Made by a program: the position numbers and the translations under genes. Below, in pieces: positions 9,295 through 21,206 of a stretch of DNA of 64,000 nucleotides; position 1 is the first letter of the stretch; each line of letters starts with the position of its first letter. Where the stretch lies: the NCBI GenBank assembly GCA_043228905.1, contig JBHGNT010000020.1:7192001-7256000 (forward strand). The letters are read 5' to 3'. Source of the stretch: Azolla caroliniana (Eukaryota; Polypodiophyta). The notes beneath the pieces were generated by a model. That model saw nothing but the letters and a program-made list of their open reading frames with translations. It made no database searches and was not told where the DNA came from.

Positions 9295-10003
9295 TGTTGG
9301 GAGATAGGTCCCTCTGGATGGGAAGGGAGAAGAACAGTGCTGATGAACAATGCTTATATTGCCTCGACCGAAACCGGATGAGGAGTACCCGGCTACGGAG
9401 AGCCGAATGGTGCAGACTTGGTGAGAACCGGATCAGGAGTACCCGGCTACGGAGAGCCGGATGGTGCAGACCCGGTGAGAACCGGATGAGGAGTACCTGG
9501 CTACGGAGAGCCGGATGGTGCAGACCCGGTGAGGAGTGCTCACCGGATGAAGAGACATATTCGTAAATATGTTTCTGAGAGTCCATCATGGCCATATTTG
9601 TAAATAGCCGAAAAGTCATATTAATATAAATATGACTTAGGGCAAACTTTTAAGTGGTTGTTATTCTTGTTGGTGCAAGAAGAGAGAGAGCGCGTAACCG
9701 TGTAAAGAGAGAGAGAGAGAGAGAGAGAACGAGGTCGTTGCCTCTGTTGAAACCGCCGCCTGTGGCGAAGATCTGAGCACGAGGTCGTTGCCTCCGTGAA
9801 CTCACAGTTGTACATTCTAACATAGTGATAGTTTGCAGCCTGTGGGCTGCCGTGGTTTTTTCCCTAGTTTTGGGTTTTCCACGTAAACATCCTGTGTACC
9901 CTTCTCTTCTTTGTGTCGTGCATTTATTTCCCGTTTTTCTGTGTATGATTCTAAGCTCGATTGTGGCCGAGCGTTGGGTATATGGAGCGTGCAATTCCTG
10001 TCA
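9295..10003 (+). repeat. 5' LTR of copia B
   Basis: TGTTGGGAGATAGG...TTCCTGTCA. It holds three copies of a 54-bp unit (about 9373-9537) that appears once in the 3' LTR and seven times in copia E. A GA microsatellite lies at about 9702-9729. Confidence 0.95.
9373..9537. repeat. 54-bp minisatellite, about three units, in copia B 5' LTR
   Basis: GGATGAGGAGTACCCGGCTA-type units begin at about 9375, 9429 and 9483, exactly 54 bp apart. A partial unit follows. Because 54 is a multiple of three, the array stays open in several frames, which makes spurious ORFs. Confidence 0.85.
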
Positions 10004-10005
10004 AG

Positions 10006-10017
10006 TGGTATCAGAGC
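10006..10017 (+). other. Primer-binding site of copia B (initiator Met tRNA)
   Basis: TGGTATCAGAGC, the standard plant copia PBS complementary to the 3' end of initiator tRNA-Met, 2 nt after the LTR. Confidence 0.95.
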
Positions 10018-10032
10018 GAAACGACACAGAAA

Positions 10033-10890
10033 ATGGACGAATCGTTGAGCGGCATGTTCAAGCTAACGGGCTCCAACTATTCAGTGTGGAAGTCGAAGAT
10101 GAGGGATATGCTTGTGGTTAAAGATCTTTGGTTGTCGGTTCAGTTTGGGGACAAGAGACCGGACAAAATTGATGCCATGGTATGGGAGGTGATGCACATG
10201 AAGACAACGGCATACATACGGTGCTTCATCGACATGAGCCTATACAACAACTTCAATGAAGAGAGCAAGGCTCATGAGCTCTGGGAGAAGATCAACATTA
10301 TGTTTCAAAACAAAAATGTTGTTAATCAGGTTTCGGTATTCCGGAAGCTAGTAAGGCTCCGGTACCAAGAATGCTCCAGCATGGCGGAGCACATGAATGC
10401 CTTCCAGGTGCTGATTCACCTGGCAACTTCATTGGAAGTACCTCTTGCCGATGAGGTACTAGCGCTACTCCTGCTCGGTTCCCTCCCGGATAGCTGGGAG
10501 ATGTTGGTTGTCACTTTGGGCAATGCCGGGCTGGAAGGAAAGCGGTTATCCCTAGCAAGAGTAAAGTCGAGCTTCCTAGATGAGGAGGCGCGTCGGAAAG
10601 ATAAAGATACGAGCTCCGATTCCAAAGCGCTCCTTACCGAATCGGAACGCGGAAGACATAGAAACCGTAGTCCCCAGAACCGGGAGAAATCGGGGACACG
10701 GTCAAAGTCAAGGAGGAGGCTTACTTCCTTCTATTGCGGCAAGCCGGGACACTTCCAAAAGAACTGTTAGCATTTCCGAAAAGACAAGGAAACCGACAGT
10801 ACCGATTCGAAGCGGACCCCGGACCGGAATGGTAAAGACCGGAGGGGGCCGGACCGGAAGGGAACGACGGCAATCGCGGCAAGTGAAGAA
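10033..10890 (+). pseudogene. gag: gag of copia B, with premature stop
   Basis: Opens at the ATG at 10033 (MDESLSGMFKLTGSNYSVW). The N-terminal half has the copia gag pattern: the SNYSVWKSKM start, LWEKINIMF, and an SSMAEHMNAFQ helix with LLLGSLPDSWE. An RS/RK-rich stretch follows, then the zinc-knuckle remnant FYCGKPGHFQKNC, whose first Cys is missing. A TAG at 10768-10770 stops it just after the knuckle; the same frame continues into protease. The role is capsid formation by family. Confidence 0.85.
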
Positions 10891-10893
10891 GAG

Positions 10894-13800
10894 TTGATGC
10901 TCATCACTGAGGAGAGTGAGATAAACCTTGCCGGCGACCAGATGACTTGGGTGGTAGAATCCGGAGCGTCGTTCCACCTTACCCCGGACCGGAAATGCTT
11001 CTCATTCTACTCAGCCGGTGATCACGGCTGTGTCCGGATGGGGAATGAAGGTACATGCCGAATTGTCGGCATAGGAGACGTGTGGCTAACAACACCAACC
11101 GGATGCAAGTTGCTGTTGAAGGATGTCTGACACGTTCCGGAGGTTCATCTGAACCTGATATTAGTCGGTCGGCTAGATGATGAAGGCTATACGGGTAGCA
11201 TCCGGAACGGTGTCATGAAGTTCAGCAAAGGGAGCCTGATTATGGCTCGGGCCCGGAAGGTCAACACACTGTACCTGATGAATGCCCGGTTATGTCCGGA
11301 AGAAGTGAACGTGGCATCCCACACTGCCGGTGAGCTGTGGCACAAGAGGCTATGTCATATGAGCGAGAAGGGGATGAAGAGGCTTGCAGACGACAACCTC
11401 ATTCCAGTGAAGAACGTGCACTTGGAGAAGTGCACTGATTGCCTGGCCGGTAAGCAAAACCGGACCTCCTTCCGACCAAGGTCACTGATGAGACGTAATG
11501 CACCACTGGAGTTGGTGCATACGGATGTGTGTCAAGTAGACACGAAGTCACATGCCGGAGCGTAGTACTTCGTGACGTTCATAGATGACCACAGCCGGAA
11601 GCTGTGGGCCACACCATTGAAGACGAAGGATCAGGTGCTATCCGTCTTCAAAGAGCTCCACGCGAGAGTCGAAAGAGAAACCGGCCGGAAGCTGAAGGCA
11701 GTTCGAGCAGATAACGGAGGAGAATACCGGGGGCAGTTTGAGGAGTATTGCCGCTCGAAGGGAAACTGGCTCGAATTTACCATGCCGAAGATGCCGGAAC
11801 TAAACGGAGTGGCCGAGAGGATGAACCAGACCATAATGGAGAGGGTCCGGAGTATGCTAGCGCATGCAAAACTACCCACGAAGTTTTGGGCTGAGGCATT
11901 GTCGACGGCGACATATGTGATAAATAGATCACCCTCAGTACCCTTGGACGGAGACACGCCACAGAGAGTATGGACCGGTAAGGAAGTATCCTACCGGCAT
12001 TGGAAGGTGTTCGGGTCTCTCGCGTACGTGCATGTAGCTAAGGACCGGAGAGGAAAGTTACATCCAAAGACCCGGCCATGCATATTCCTCGGTTTACGGT
12101 GACGATGAGTTCGGCTACCGAGTGTGGGACCTGGTCGACAAGAAGGTATTCCGGAGTCGAGATATTATCTTCATGGAGGACAAGACGCTCGCCGACTGGG
12201 AGTCGGAGAAGAAGATAATGAACTCCGAGTCGACCGGTAAGGATCGACTCTACGATGAGCAGACGCAACCGGCAAGAGACCGGTTAGCACTCGAGGGACC
12301 AGCTAGTTATGGTGAGGATACCGAACAGGCTGAAGAAGAAGTAGAGGAAACTGAAACCGGAACCGGCCAAGACCCCGAATCGGATTCGGATGAAGAGCAA
12401 ATGGAGGAGTCGGTTACCGAAGCCCGAAGACGGACATATCCTCTCAGAGAGAGAAGGGCGCCCCGGAGATTTCCGGATGTAGAGCATGTTTTGCTGACTG
12501 ATGAGGGGGAGTCGGAAAGCTTCGAAGAAGTGAAGGATGACACCCACAGCCGCAAATGGTTAAGTGCCATGCAGGATGAGATGGATTCCCTCCATGAGAA
12601 CCATATGTACGAATTGGTGGAGTTGCCGAAAGGAAAGCGGGCACTTCGAAACAAGTGGGTGTACAAGTTGAAAGCGGGAGATGCCGGCAACCCCCCGTGA
12701 TACAAAGCCAAGATCGTGGTGAAGGGGTGCCAGCAGAAAAAGGGCGTGGACTTTGACGAGATATTTGCCCCGGTAGTAAAGATGATCTCCATCCGGACGA
12801 TGTTGAGTATAGCGGCAAGCATGGACCTCGAGGTAGAATAGTTGGACGTGAAGACGACATTCCTTCACGGCGACCTCGAAGAGGAGATCTACATGCAGCA
12901 ACTGGAGGGATTTGTGGAGAAAGGGAAGGAGCACCTGGTATGCCGGCTGAAGAAGAGCCTGTACGGACTAAAGTAGGCTCCCCGACAATGGTACCGGAAG
13001 TTTGATTCCTTCATGACTGATCAAGGGTACCACAAGACGCAGGCTGATCATTGTGTGTTTGTGGAGAAGTTCGAAGGAGGCGACTTCCTGATACTCCTTT
13101 TGTACGTGGATGACATGTTGATCGTTGGACGGGACCAAGTCAAAATACGGATGCTGAAGAAGGCCCTCAACCGGACCTTCTCAATGAAAGACTTGGGTCC
13201 GGCAAGACAGATGCTGGGCATGCATATTATCCGGAACCGGTCAGTGAAGCAATTATGGCTGTCACAGGAGAAGTACGTGACAAAGGTGTTTCACCGGTTC
13301 AACATGTCAGATGCGAAACCGGTCGGATCGAAACTTCGGGAAAACTGCAGGCTGTCCGGTAAGCAAAGCCCGAAGACGAAAGCAGAGAAGGTGGATATGA
13401 TGAAGATTCCATATGCCTCTGCCGTCGGGAGCTTGATGTACACAATGGTGTGTACCCGACCGGATATAGGATACGCAGTCAGAGTGGTGAGCCGGTTTAT
13501 GAGCAATCCCGGCAAGGAGCACTGGAACGCGGTCAAATGGATACTCCGGTATTTGAAGGGCACTTCAAATATGTGTCTCCGATTCGGCTCCGGAAAACCT
13601 CAACTTGACGGTTTCACCGATTCGGACATGTCGGTTGATGTGGATACCAGCCGGTCTACATCCGGGTATGTAATGACATATGCAGGGGGAGCTGTCTCGT
13701 GGCAGTTGAGGCTGCAGAAGACGGTTGCATTGTCAACCACGGAGGCGGAGTTCATGGCGGCTATGGAAGCTGGCAAGGAAATATTATGGATGAAGGACTT

Positions 13801-14052
13801 CATCGGAGAGCTCGGTATCCGGCAAGATGAATACCGACTCTATTGCGACAGTCAAAGTGCCATCCATCTTGCTAAGAATGCGGCCTACCATTCCCGGACG
13901 AAGCATATCCAGCGAAGATATCACTGGATCCGGGAAAGAGTAGATGACCAGGAGTTCGCACTGACGAAGATCCACACGGCCGAGAACGGGTCAGATATGT
14001 TGACCAAAGTGTTGATACCCGACAAGCTGAATGCATGCCGGAAGAGGATCTG
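10894..14052 (+). pseudogene. pol: pol (PR-IN-RT-RNase H) of copia B, multiply disrupted
   Basis: Blocks in order: protease WVVESGAS at about 10948 (catalytic Asp replaced by Glu); GAG-pre-integrase with LWHKRLCHMSEKGM and CTDCLAGK at about 11337-11455; integrase core with FIDDHSRKLW, ADNGGEYRG and ELNGVAERMNQ (D, D, E) at about 11580-11830; RT from about 12560 with YVDD at 13102-13113; RNase H with DSDMSVDVDTSRSTSGY at about 13618 and AEFMAAMEAGKE. Stops lie at about 11128 (TGA), 11563 (TAG), 12698 (TGA), 12838 (TAG) and 12973 (TAG); a 1-nt insertion near 12093 shifts frame. Comparison with copia E shows Arg or Gln at several of these sites, so they are C-to-T losses. The frame ends in TGA at 14050-14052. 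Confidence 0.9.
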
Positions 14053-14075
14053 ACTAGTAAGACACCCCATGCCGG

Positions 14076-14090
14076 AGTGAAGGGGGAGTT
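14076..14090 (+). other. Polypurine tract of copia B
   Basis: GAGTGAAGGGGGAGTT directly precedes the 3' LTR TGTTGGGAGA. The same tract is reversed next to copia E's LTR at 54398-54413. Confidence 0.85.
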
Positions 14091-14390
14091 TGTTGGGAGA
14101 CAGGTCCCTCCGGATGGGAAGGGAGAAGAACAATGCTGATGAACAATGCTTATAGTGCCTCGGCCGAAACCGGATGAGGAGTACCCGACTACGGAGAGCC
14201 GGATGGTGCAAACCCGGTGAGGAGTACTCACCGGATGAAGAGACATATTCGTAAATATGTTTCTGAGAGTCCATCATGGCTATATTTGTAAATAGCCGAA
14301 AAGTCATATTAGTATAAATATGACTTAGGGCAAACTTTTAAGTGGTTGTTATTCTTGTTGGTGCAAGAAGAGAAGGAGCGTGTAACCGTG

Positions 14391-14430
<40 letters not shown>

Positions 14431-14702
14431 GGTCGTTGCCTCTGTTGAAACCGCCGCCTGTGGCGAAGATCTTGAGCACGAGGTCGTTGCCTCCGTGAAC
14501 TCACAGTTGTACATTCTAACATAGTGATAGTTTGCAGCCTGTGGGCTGCCGTGGTTTTTTCCCTAGTTTGGGGTTTTCCACGTAAACATCCTGTGTACCC
14601 TTCTCTTCTTTGTGTCGTGCATTTATTTCCCGTTTTTCTGTGTATGATTCTAAGCTCGGTTGTGGCCGAGCGTTGCGTATAGGGAGCGTGCAGTTCCTGT
14701 CA
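14091..14702 (+). repeat. 3' LTR of copia B
   Basis: TGTTGGGAGACAGG...TTCCTGTCA, 97 bp shorter than the 5' LTR, almost entirely because it has one 54-bp unit (about 14174-14227) instead of three. The GA microsatellite at 14395-14426 is longer than in the 5' LTR. Confidence 0.95.
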
Positions 14703-15160
14703 TATAGTTTATCGGCAGTGTTGAGTAAACTAGTTTCGAATTCTGCATGTTGAACCTCTAGAGCACCTTTGTCACATATTTCTCCTATGACAACCATAAT
14801 AGCTTCTTTGTCCGATCCCAAACAATGCGCATGCCCAAGATTTTCTTTGTCGGATCCATATCCTTCATCGAGAATGAACCAATCAAGGCTTTCTTCACGT
14901 GTCCAATTTTCTTCGGATCTCTTCCAACAATCAACATGTTGTCCACGTAGAGCAGGAGAATGAGGAAATCTCGTCCGTCGTACTTCTTCACAAACACGCA
15001 GTGATCGGCCTCAGTTTTGTGATACCCTTGATTTGTCGTGAAGGATTCGAACTTCCGGTATTATTGCCATGGTGCTTGCTTCACCCCATCTAAGCTCTTT
15101 CCCAATTATCATACAAGGTTCTCTTTACTTTTCTCCACGAATCGTTCTGGCTGTTACTTT
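14703..15160 (-). pseudogene. Copia relic D, reverse-transcriptase fragment
   Basis: Minus-strand translation gives FVEKSKENLV, GVKQAPWQ, YRKFESF, NQGYHKTEADHCVFVKKYDG, LLLYVDNMLIVGRD (YVDD changed to YVDN) and SMKDMDPTKKILGM, the equivalents of copia B RT at about 12915-13330. It is cut on the left by copia B at TATAG and lost on the right near 15160. The integrase of the same relic is at 23765-24187 in the same orientation and the right order, so the copia C insertion separates the two pieces. The frame is broken and the piece is an old fossil. Confidence 0.8.
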
Positions 15161-15346
15161 TCTCCGCCGAGTCGTATTCGTCTCCTTGTTCAGCCAATTT
15201 CTCTTATTCCTCAGTCAATTCTCGATTTTGCCAATTATCGATTCGGCCTATTGGTTCCTACCCGATTTCGGTCGATTTGATCGACATTGGATTTAGCCAA
15301 TCATTGACTCGACTAGAATTGGCGGCTAGAGACTTATTTTCCTTCT
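15161..15346. other. Unassigned sequence between relic D and copia C1
   Basis: T/C-rich sequence with short degenerate repetitions (TCTCCGCCGAGTCGTATTCG, CAATTCTCGATTTTGCC). No ORF, LTR or RNA gene recognised. It may be the diverged RT-IN linker of relic D. Confidence 0.3.
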
Positions 15347-15904
15347 TGTGGAGAAATTGTCCTCCTATTCACAGTAAGAAGCGTATAGTGAACCGTTGTA
15401 GGTCCAATACATGGACAAACACCTTTCACTTTCGGATTCATAACTCCAATAATATGATGAATCGGCTGCAATTTTATACATAGAAACTACACAGAACGAG
15501 CTTTCCAAAGAGGGTTTAAACATAAGATATGAATCTTACAAAATAGCTGATACAAAAGAGACCGTGAGAGAGAGACTAACAATGTATCTCAAAGACAATC
15601 TATAGAACTTCTCAATCACATATGACACTCAAGGTATTCCTCTTGCTCTCCTCTTTTCTATGTGTATAGAACTCATTTTATACCTATTTATACCTTATGT
15701 TTATGCTAGCTACTTACAACATGACTCACCTAATAGACACCACTTTTGTAGCCATTGATTTTGTGTCTAATTCTCACTTACCACATATATTTACCCATTA
15801 TATGTTATTCACTATAGTCTTTAGATAAATATTCATAGTACAACTTTATAAACATAAACAATCATAGCTCATGTCAATTTGAGCTTGTACATTTATCTTC
15901 AACA
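15347..15904 (-). repeat. 3' LTR of copia C1
   Basis: 558 bp. Reads TGTTGAAGATAAATG...TTCTCCACA on the minus strand. It is adjacent to the minus-strand purine tract GACGGGGAG at 15905-15913, and matches 23231-23764 and the truncated 20310-20740. Confidence 0.9.
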
Positions 15905-15924
15905 CTCCCCGTCAAGCTCATTTG

Positions 15925-18900
15925 GGAGTTATCTTGATCCATGTCTTGCAAATTTATCACATCTTTGAAACCTTTTAGTTTAGAAGCATCCAGGAACTTT
16001 GTGAACATGTCTGCAACTTGATATTTGGTTTTGATGAGCTTTATCTCCACATCTTTGCTCAACACCTTCTCTCGTACATAATGGTAATGAACTTCAATAT
16101 GCTTACTTCGCGCATGGAAAGTGGGATTGCTTGCCAAGTAAATACTTGCCATGTTGTCACCATATATCCGAATGATTCCCACATGCACTTCAAGATCAAC
16201 CAAAAGCTTTTTAAGCCACATTGCTTCACATGTAGCAAATGTTAATCCTCTATAGTCAGCCTCCATGGATGAAACTGCAACAGTAGGTTGTTTCTTTGAG
16301 CTCTATGTGATAGGATTGCTTCTAATAATAAACACATAACCTGAGCTTGATCTTCTATCTTCCTTTGAACTTGCCCAATCCGCATCACTAAAGCCTTTGA
16401 CTTGCAATTCTTCATCACACTTATAAAACAAAGCATGATTAATTGTATGCTTTATATATCTTAACATTGTATTAGCTACATTTCATTTGTTGGAGTTTGC
16501 ATAAACTGAGAAAGTACATCAACAACATAACATAGATCGGGTCTTGTAATGCTTGCATAGATTAATGATCCTTTAATACTTTTGTATGTTGTTGCATCTT
16601 GTAGTATTTCTCCATCACTTGAGCATAGTTTTGTATTTGTATCAATGGGTTAAGTGAGTGGTTTGCATTCACTCATTCCAAATATGAAAAGAACATCCAA
16701 CAAGTACTTCCTTTGCATCAAGTAGATGCCACTTTTCCCATAAACAACTTCGATTCCTAAAAAATATTTCAGCTCTCGTAGATCTGAAATTTTAAATTCT
16801 TTCCCTAGCTTTCCTTTTATATCCTTAATCCATGTATCATCATTCCCTGTTATGATTAAATCATCAACATATATACAGATATATACCTCCTTTTTTCCTT
16901 TTTTCTTCATATACAATGAGGGATCAACAGTGCTTGGGTTGTATCGACATTTCATTAGATACTCTACGAATCTTTGGTTCCACGCTCATGGTGCTTATTT
17001 CAAGCCATAAAGTGTCTTTTTCAATCTACAAACAAAATCTGGATAGTTTTCGTCTTCAAATCCAACCGGTTGACTCATGTATATCTCTTCTTGTAGTTCT
17101 CCATTTAGAAAGGCTTTCTTGATGTCGAGTTGATATAATGGCCACCTCTTAGAAGCACTGATTTCTATCAAGGTTCTAATTGTCCCCATCTTTGCAATCG
17201 GGCTAAAAATTTCATCATAATCTATGCCTTGTGTTTGTTTAAACCCTTTTGCAACCAACCTAGCTTTGTATCTAGCTAATGAACTATCAACATTTCTCTT
17301 CACTTTGAACACCCATTTGCTTGGAATGATTTTCATACCTTCTTTTTTTGTCACTAGATCCCATGTGTGATTATCGTTGAGAGCTTTGATCTCTTCTTTC
17401 ATAGCTTGCTTCCATTCCATTTGTGTACAAGCTTCTTCATATGTCTCGGGCTCTTTGTCTTTGACAACCTGCATCATATATGCAAAATGTTTTGCCATGA
17501 AACTATCATAAGTCAACCTTTGAATTGGATACCTTATCCTTGATGATCTTCTTTCATTGCCTTTAGAATGTTGTTTCTTCAACCTATTCGGGTTTAGCTT
17601 AGAAGTGGTCATGTCTTCATTTTCAACTTCACTTGCGTCTATCTCACTATTTCCAACGACACTTGTTTCGTCAGCTATAGGATGACTTTCATATCTTTCC
17701 TTCCATGATGAATGATCTTCTTTTGATATAGATGCCTCTGGATATGAAATTTCTATGCTTGATTGTTGAACTTCACTTTGATTAGTTCCTACATAATCAT
17801 CATAATCGTCTTGGAGAACTTTTCCCTTTCCTTTATCTCCATACCATGGTCTTAGTTCATCAAAGACCAGATCTCGTGAGACCCTTACTTCCTTTGTTAT
17901 AGGATTATAACACTTATATCATTTTTGCTCCATCGAATAGCCAATGAAAATGCATTTTTCTGACCTTGGTTCCATCTTTGTTCTTACTTCTTGAGGAATG
18001 TGAACAAAACAAACACATCCAAAAACTTTTAGGTGTGTAAGATTAGGTTTTCTAGTGGAATATACCTCCTCTGGTGTCAATTTATGTATTCCTGATGTTG
18101 TGAATCTATTCATCAAGTAAACAGTAGTTGTGGTAGCTTCAACTCAATAGTGTAATGGTACCTTCATCTCGTTCAACATGCATCTTGCGACTTCTGCGAT
18201 TTGCCTATTTTTCCTCTTAGATACGCGGCTGTTTTGTTGAGGCGTATATCGGCAAGTAAATTTCCTTTTAATCCCATTCTCTTTTAAGAAATCTGAAAAC
18301 TCATTGGAGAAGTACTCCCCTCCACCATCGGATCTTAAGATTTTGATATGCCTTCCTATTTCTTTTTCAACTTCATTTTTGAATCTCTTGAATATAGAAA
18401 ACACATCCGGTTTTTGCTTCATACAAAACAACCATACCTTTCTTGAATGATCATAAATGAAAGTGACGAAAAATATATTACCAACCATTGATGACTCTCA
18501 GGTAGGTCCCCATACATCCGTATGTATTAAATCCAAGACATTTGGGGCCACATAATTGCTCCTCTTGAATGGTTGCCTTGTTTGTTTACCTAATTGACAA
18601 GCTTCACACAATTCATGTAATCCAATACTATTAAATTTTGGAAGACCTCTTACCACTTCATGTTTGCTCATGTCCTTTAGCTTCGGAATGTTAATATGTC
18701 CTATCGTTTTGTGCCATAAATCTAGCTCCGAAATTTTATTGTCCCCAAATTGAATATACATGACCTTTCCATAAGGATTTTGAATGTCCAAGGTGAACAT
18801 TCTTCCTTCTCTTTTACCTTGAGCAATGACCTTGAAACCTTCTTTAGGATTCTTTATAAAGCACCCATTTTCATTGAATGTGACATGATAACTGTTCTCT

Positions 18901-19170
18901 ACCATTTGTCCACTGAAATCAAGTTCTTTGAAATTGTAGGAACATGAAGAACATTTGATAATACATTTTCTTTACTTGTGTCTCCAAGCCTTACATCTAT
19001 CTCCAATGTGTTCAATCGTGTGTTGAGTATCATCACTTGTCTCAACACATCCTTTCCCATTTGGTATATGTAAATTAGTGAACATACTTTCTTGGCATGA
19101 GCTATGATTACTACAACCTGAATCAATATACCATTTTCCATCATCTTCATAAGAGCTTCTAAACTCATGA
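15925..19170 (-). pseudogene. pol: pol (PR-IN-RT-RNase H) of copia C1, disrupted
   Basis: Read right to left: protease WYIDSGCSNH at about 19145-19110; GAG-pre-integrase WHKTIGHINIPKL and CEACQLGKQTRQPF at about 18715-18575; integrase core FIYDHSRKVW, SDGGGEYFS and QQNSRVSKRKNR at about 18465-18215 (the catalytic Glu of the last motif appears replaced); RT with WVFKVKRN, ARYKARLVAKGF, LDIKKAFLNGEL and YVDDLIITGND at about 17320-16850; RNase H with the ADMFTK tail near 15985. Several frameshifts and stops divide it into at least six segments. The function of each domain is by family; the copy is inactive. Confidence 0.85.
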
Positions 19171-20151
19171 CTCATTGCAAGTAATGTATCCTTAATACCT
19201 TTGCTTGAGGTGCTTGCATAATTGCTTTGAGTTCTTTGATTTCCTCCATTTTGCCTTCCATTTTTCAGCCAACAAGCGCTAGCATAATGTCCTACTTTAC
19301 AACAATGATAACATGTTATACCTTTTGTGGGAGTTGTAGAAACCTCGACCTCTTCCTCTGAATTTTCCTCGGCCTCTTCCTTGTGTGTTGTCATTTGATC
19401 CATCCTTGGTTTCCTCCAAATTAATTTGATTGTAGTTGAGGTTGTTGTGACCTCTTCCTTTTCCTCTTGAGCCTCGTCTTGAGCCTTGTCTTGAAATCCT
19501 TCCTTTACCTTGACCTGCATACAACACTTGGTTGTAGCTATCCTTTCCTTTGAAAGCACCAAACCTAAGCTCTTTTGTGACAAGATGAGGGATCAGTTGA
19601 TCAAACTTTGGATATTCATCTTTCAAATTCATGGAAGTTATAAAAGGCTTCTATCTTTCATCTTCTCTCAATCCATTGAGAGTACAACACACAAAATCTT
19701 CATCTTCAACTATTGTGCCAATCGAAGCTAAAACATCTCGTAACTCCTTGACCTTCAATGTATATTCATCTATAGATTGACTTGAACTTTTCTTAATTGT
19801 GTTCAACTCATTTTTTAATTGAAGTTACCTAGCTTTTGTATTTGTTGAATACATCCTTTCAAGAGTTTCCCATGCATCCTTAGCAATTTTTAGATGTTGA
19901 ATATGCCCTACCATGGAAATACTAATTAGTTGTGAAATGAGGAACATGACTTTTGTATTCCTTTCTTCCCATTCTTTTCCTTGTCTCCTTTGGGCTTCAG
20001 TGGTTGTAGCTTGATCGATTTTAGGTTAAGCATCCTCTCCGCTCACCATACCCCACAAGCCTTTGCCCATTAGGTAATTGGTCATTTTAAACTTCCATAT
20101 AGGGTAGTTATCTTTATCCAATTTCTCTACTTGTTGACCCAACTTAGCCAT
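19171..20151 (-). pseudogene. gag: gag of copia C1, disrupted
   Basis: Opens at the ATG at 20151-20149 (MAKLGQQVEKLDKDNYPIW) and has the copia gag pattern with LMGKGLW, TLERMYS, an arginine/glycine-rich RGRGRGFYNSHK stretch at about 19340, and the zinc knuckle CYHCCKVGHYASAC at about 19310-19270. A frameshift sits between the RGR stretch and the knuckle, and several stops lie in the N-terminal half. The start of the same gag is repeated in C2 at about 23070-22880. Confidence 0.8.
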
Positions 20152-20296
20152 TCAAAATATATCAAAAATAATGAGGGTTACCTCTAATAATTGTGTAGTT
20201 CTTTACTCTTGTTTCGTGAATCTCCCCCTTTCTCTTTAGTTCTTCTTGCTTTTCTTCAACTCGAGGATTGTTGATAAATCTTTTTCACTAGCCAAG

Positions 20297-20308
20297 CTCT
20301 GATATCAA
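20297..20308 (-). other. Primer-binding site of copia C1
   Basis: Minus-strand TGATATCAGAGC, one base from the TGGTATCAGAGC initiator-Met PBS found intact in C2 (about 23217-23228). Confidence 0.8.
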
Positions 20309-20309
20309 T

Positions 20310-20740
20310 TGTGGAGAATTTGTCCTCCTATTCACAGTACGAAGCATTGTAGGTCCAATACATGGACAGACACCTTTCACTCTCACATTGATAACTCCAA
20401 TAATATGATGAATTTGAGGCTGCAATTTTATACACAGAAACTACACAAAACGAGCTTTCCCAAGAGTGTTTAAACATAGGAAATGGTGAAATATTCATTA
20501 AGATATGAATCTTACAAAATAGCTGATACAAAAGAGACCGTGAGAGAGACGAACAATGTATATCAAAGACAATCTATAGAACTTCTCAGTGACATATGAC
20601 AGTCAAGGTATTCCTCTTGCTCTCCTCTTTTCTATGTATATAGAACTCATTTTTTACCTATTTATACCCTATGTTTATGCTAGCTACTTACAACTTAACT
20701 CACCTATTAGATGCGACTTGTGTAGCCACTGGTTTATTTC
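20310..20740 (-). repeat. 5' LTR of copia C1, truncated
   Basis: Matches the first 430 bp (plus-strand orientation) of the C LTRs, from TGTGGAGAATTTGTC to about GTGTAGCCACTGG. It then changes to tandem-repeat sequence (CACTATATCAACTTAGGAAAACC). The missing part is the U3 end. Confidence 0.8.
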
Positions 20741-21126
20741 CACACTATATCAACTTAGGAAAACCAACAAATAAAGATTATTACTTATCATATTTACCAA
20801 TTTAGTTTGGTAATCGGTACCAAAAGTGACGATATAAATTTGTAATTGTGCAATAATCAGATGTTTTTTAGGATAGTTGCCTTGTTTTCTATGGACAATA
20901 ATATTACAGTTATTATAGAGAATAATATTAGAAATGTAATTTGGCACAAGCCCTTGAAGCACTTGAAAGGAGCTTAGTTACGAGATATACATAATTTAAT
21001 TTTCTAATATCTAATAGAAGAAAAGAGATTAATTAACAATCGTCTGTTGTCAATCTAAACATACTCAGTATGCATCATGGTTCTCGTATTGTGTTCTTTA
21101 TGTTCGACCTATTTCGAAATACGTGA

Positions 21127-21206
21127 TGAAAACTATGGGATTTGAACCCATGCCCTTCTATATTGGAGTTTAAATCTATATCCTTAGACCACTCGACCAA
21201 TTTGTC
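21127..21206 (-). pseudogene. tRNA-Leu-like pseudogene, unit 1
   Basis: Retains GGTCGAGTGGTCTAAGG and GGGTTCAAATCCCAT, but the anticodon stem is mismatched and the loop reads TTTAAAC (UAA in the anticodon position). It groups with the copy at 28671-28750. Confidence 0.6.

Larger units (their letters stand above)
9295..14702 (+). mobile_element. Copia B, complete Ty1/copia element with TATAG duplication
   Basis: A 5,408-bp element flanked by TATAG at 9290-9294 and 14703-14707. It has LTRs of 709 and 612 bp, an initiator-Met PBS, gag, PR, IN, RT, RNase H and a purine tract in copia order (IN before RT). Copia E (53499-56759) belongs to the same family. Coding is split by at least six stops and one 1-nt insertion, so it is not autonomous. 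The RT/RNase H sequence resembles the Tork/Tnt1 type; the clade call is inference. Confidence 0.95.
15347..20740 (-). mobile_element. Copia C1, minus-strand Ty1/copia element with truncated 5' LTR
   Basis: The 3' LTR is at 15347-15904, the coding region runs right to left, the PBS is at 20297-20308, and a 5' LTR starting at 20310 breaks off near 20740 inside the tRNA-Leu tandem repeat. A second copy of the 5' end (C2) lies at 22873-23764. It is a different copia family from B/E/D. The base immediately left is CTTCT and the base after C2 is GTTCT, so C1 and C2 may be the two ends of one rearranged insertion into relic D. Confidence 0.85.
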
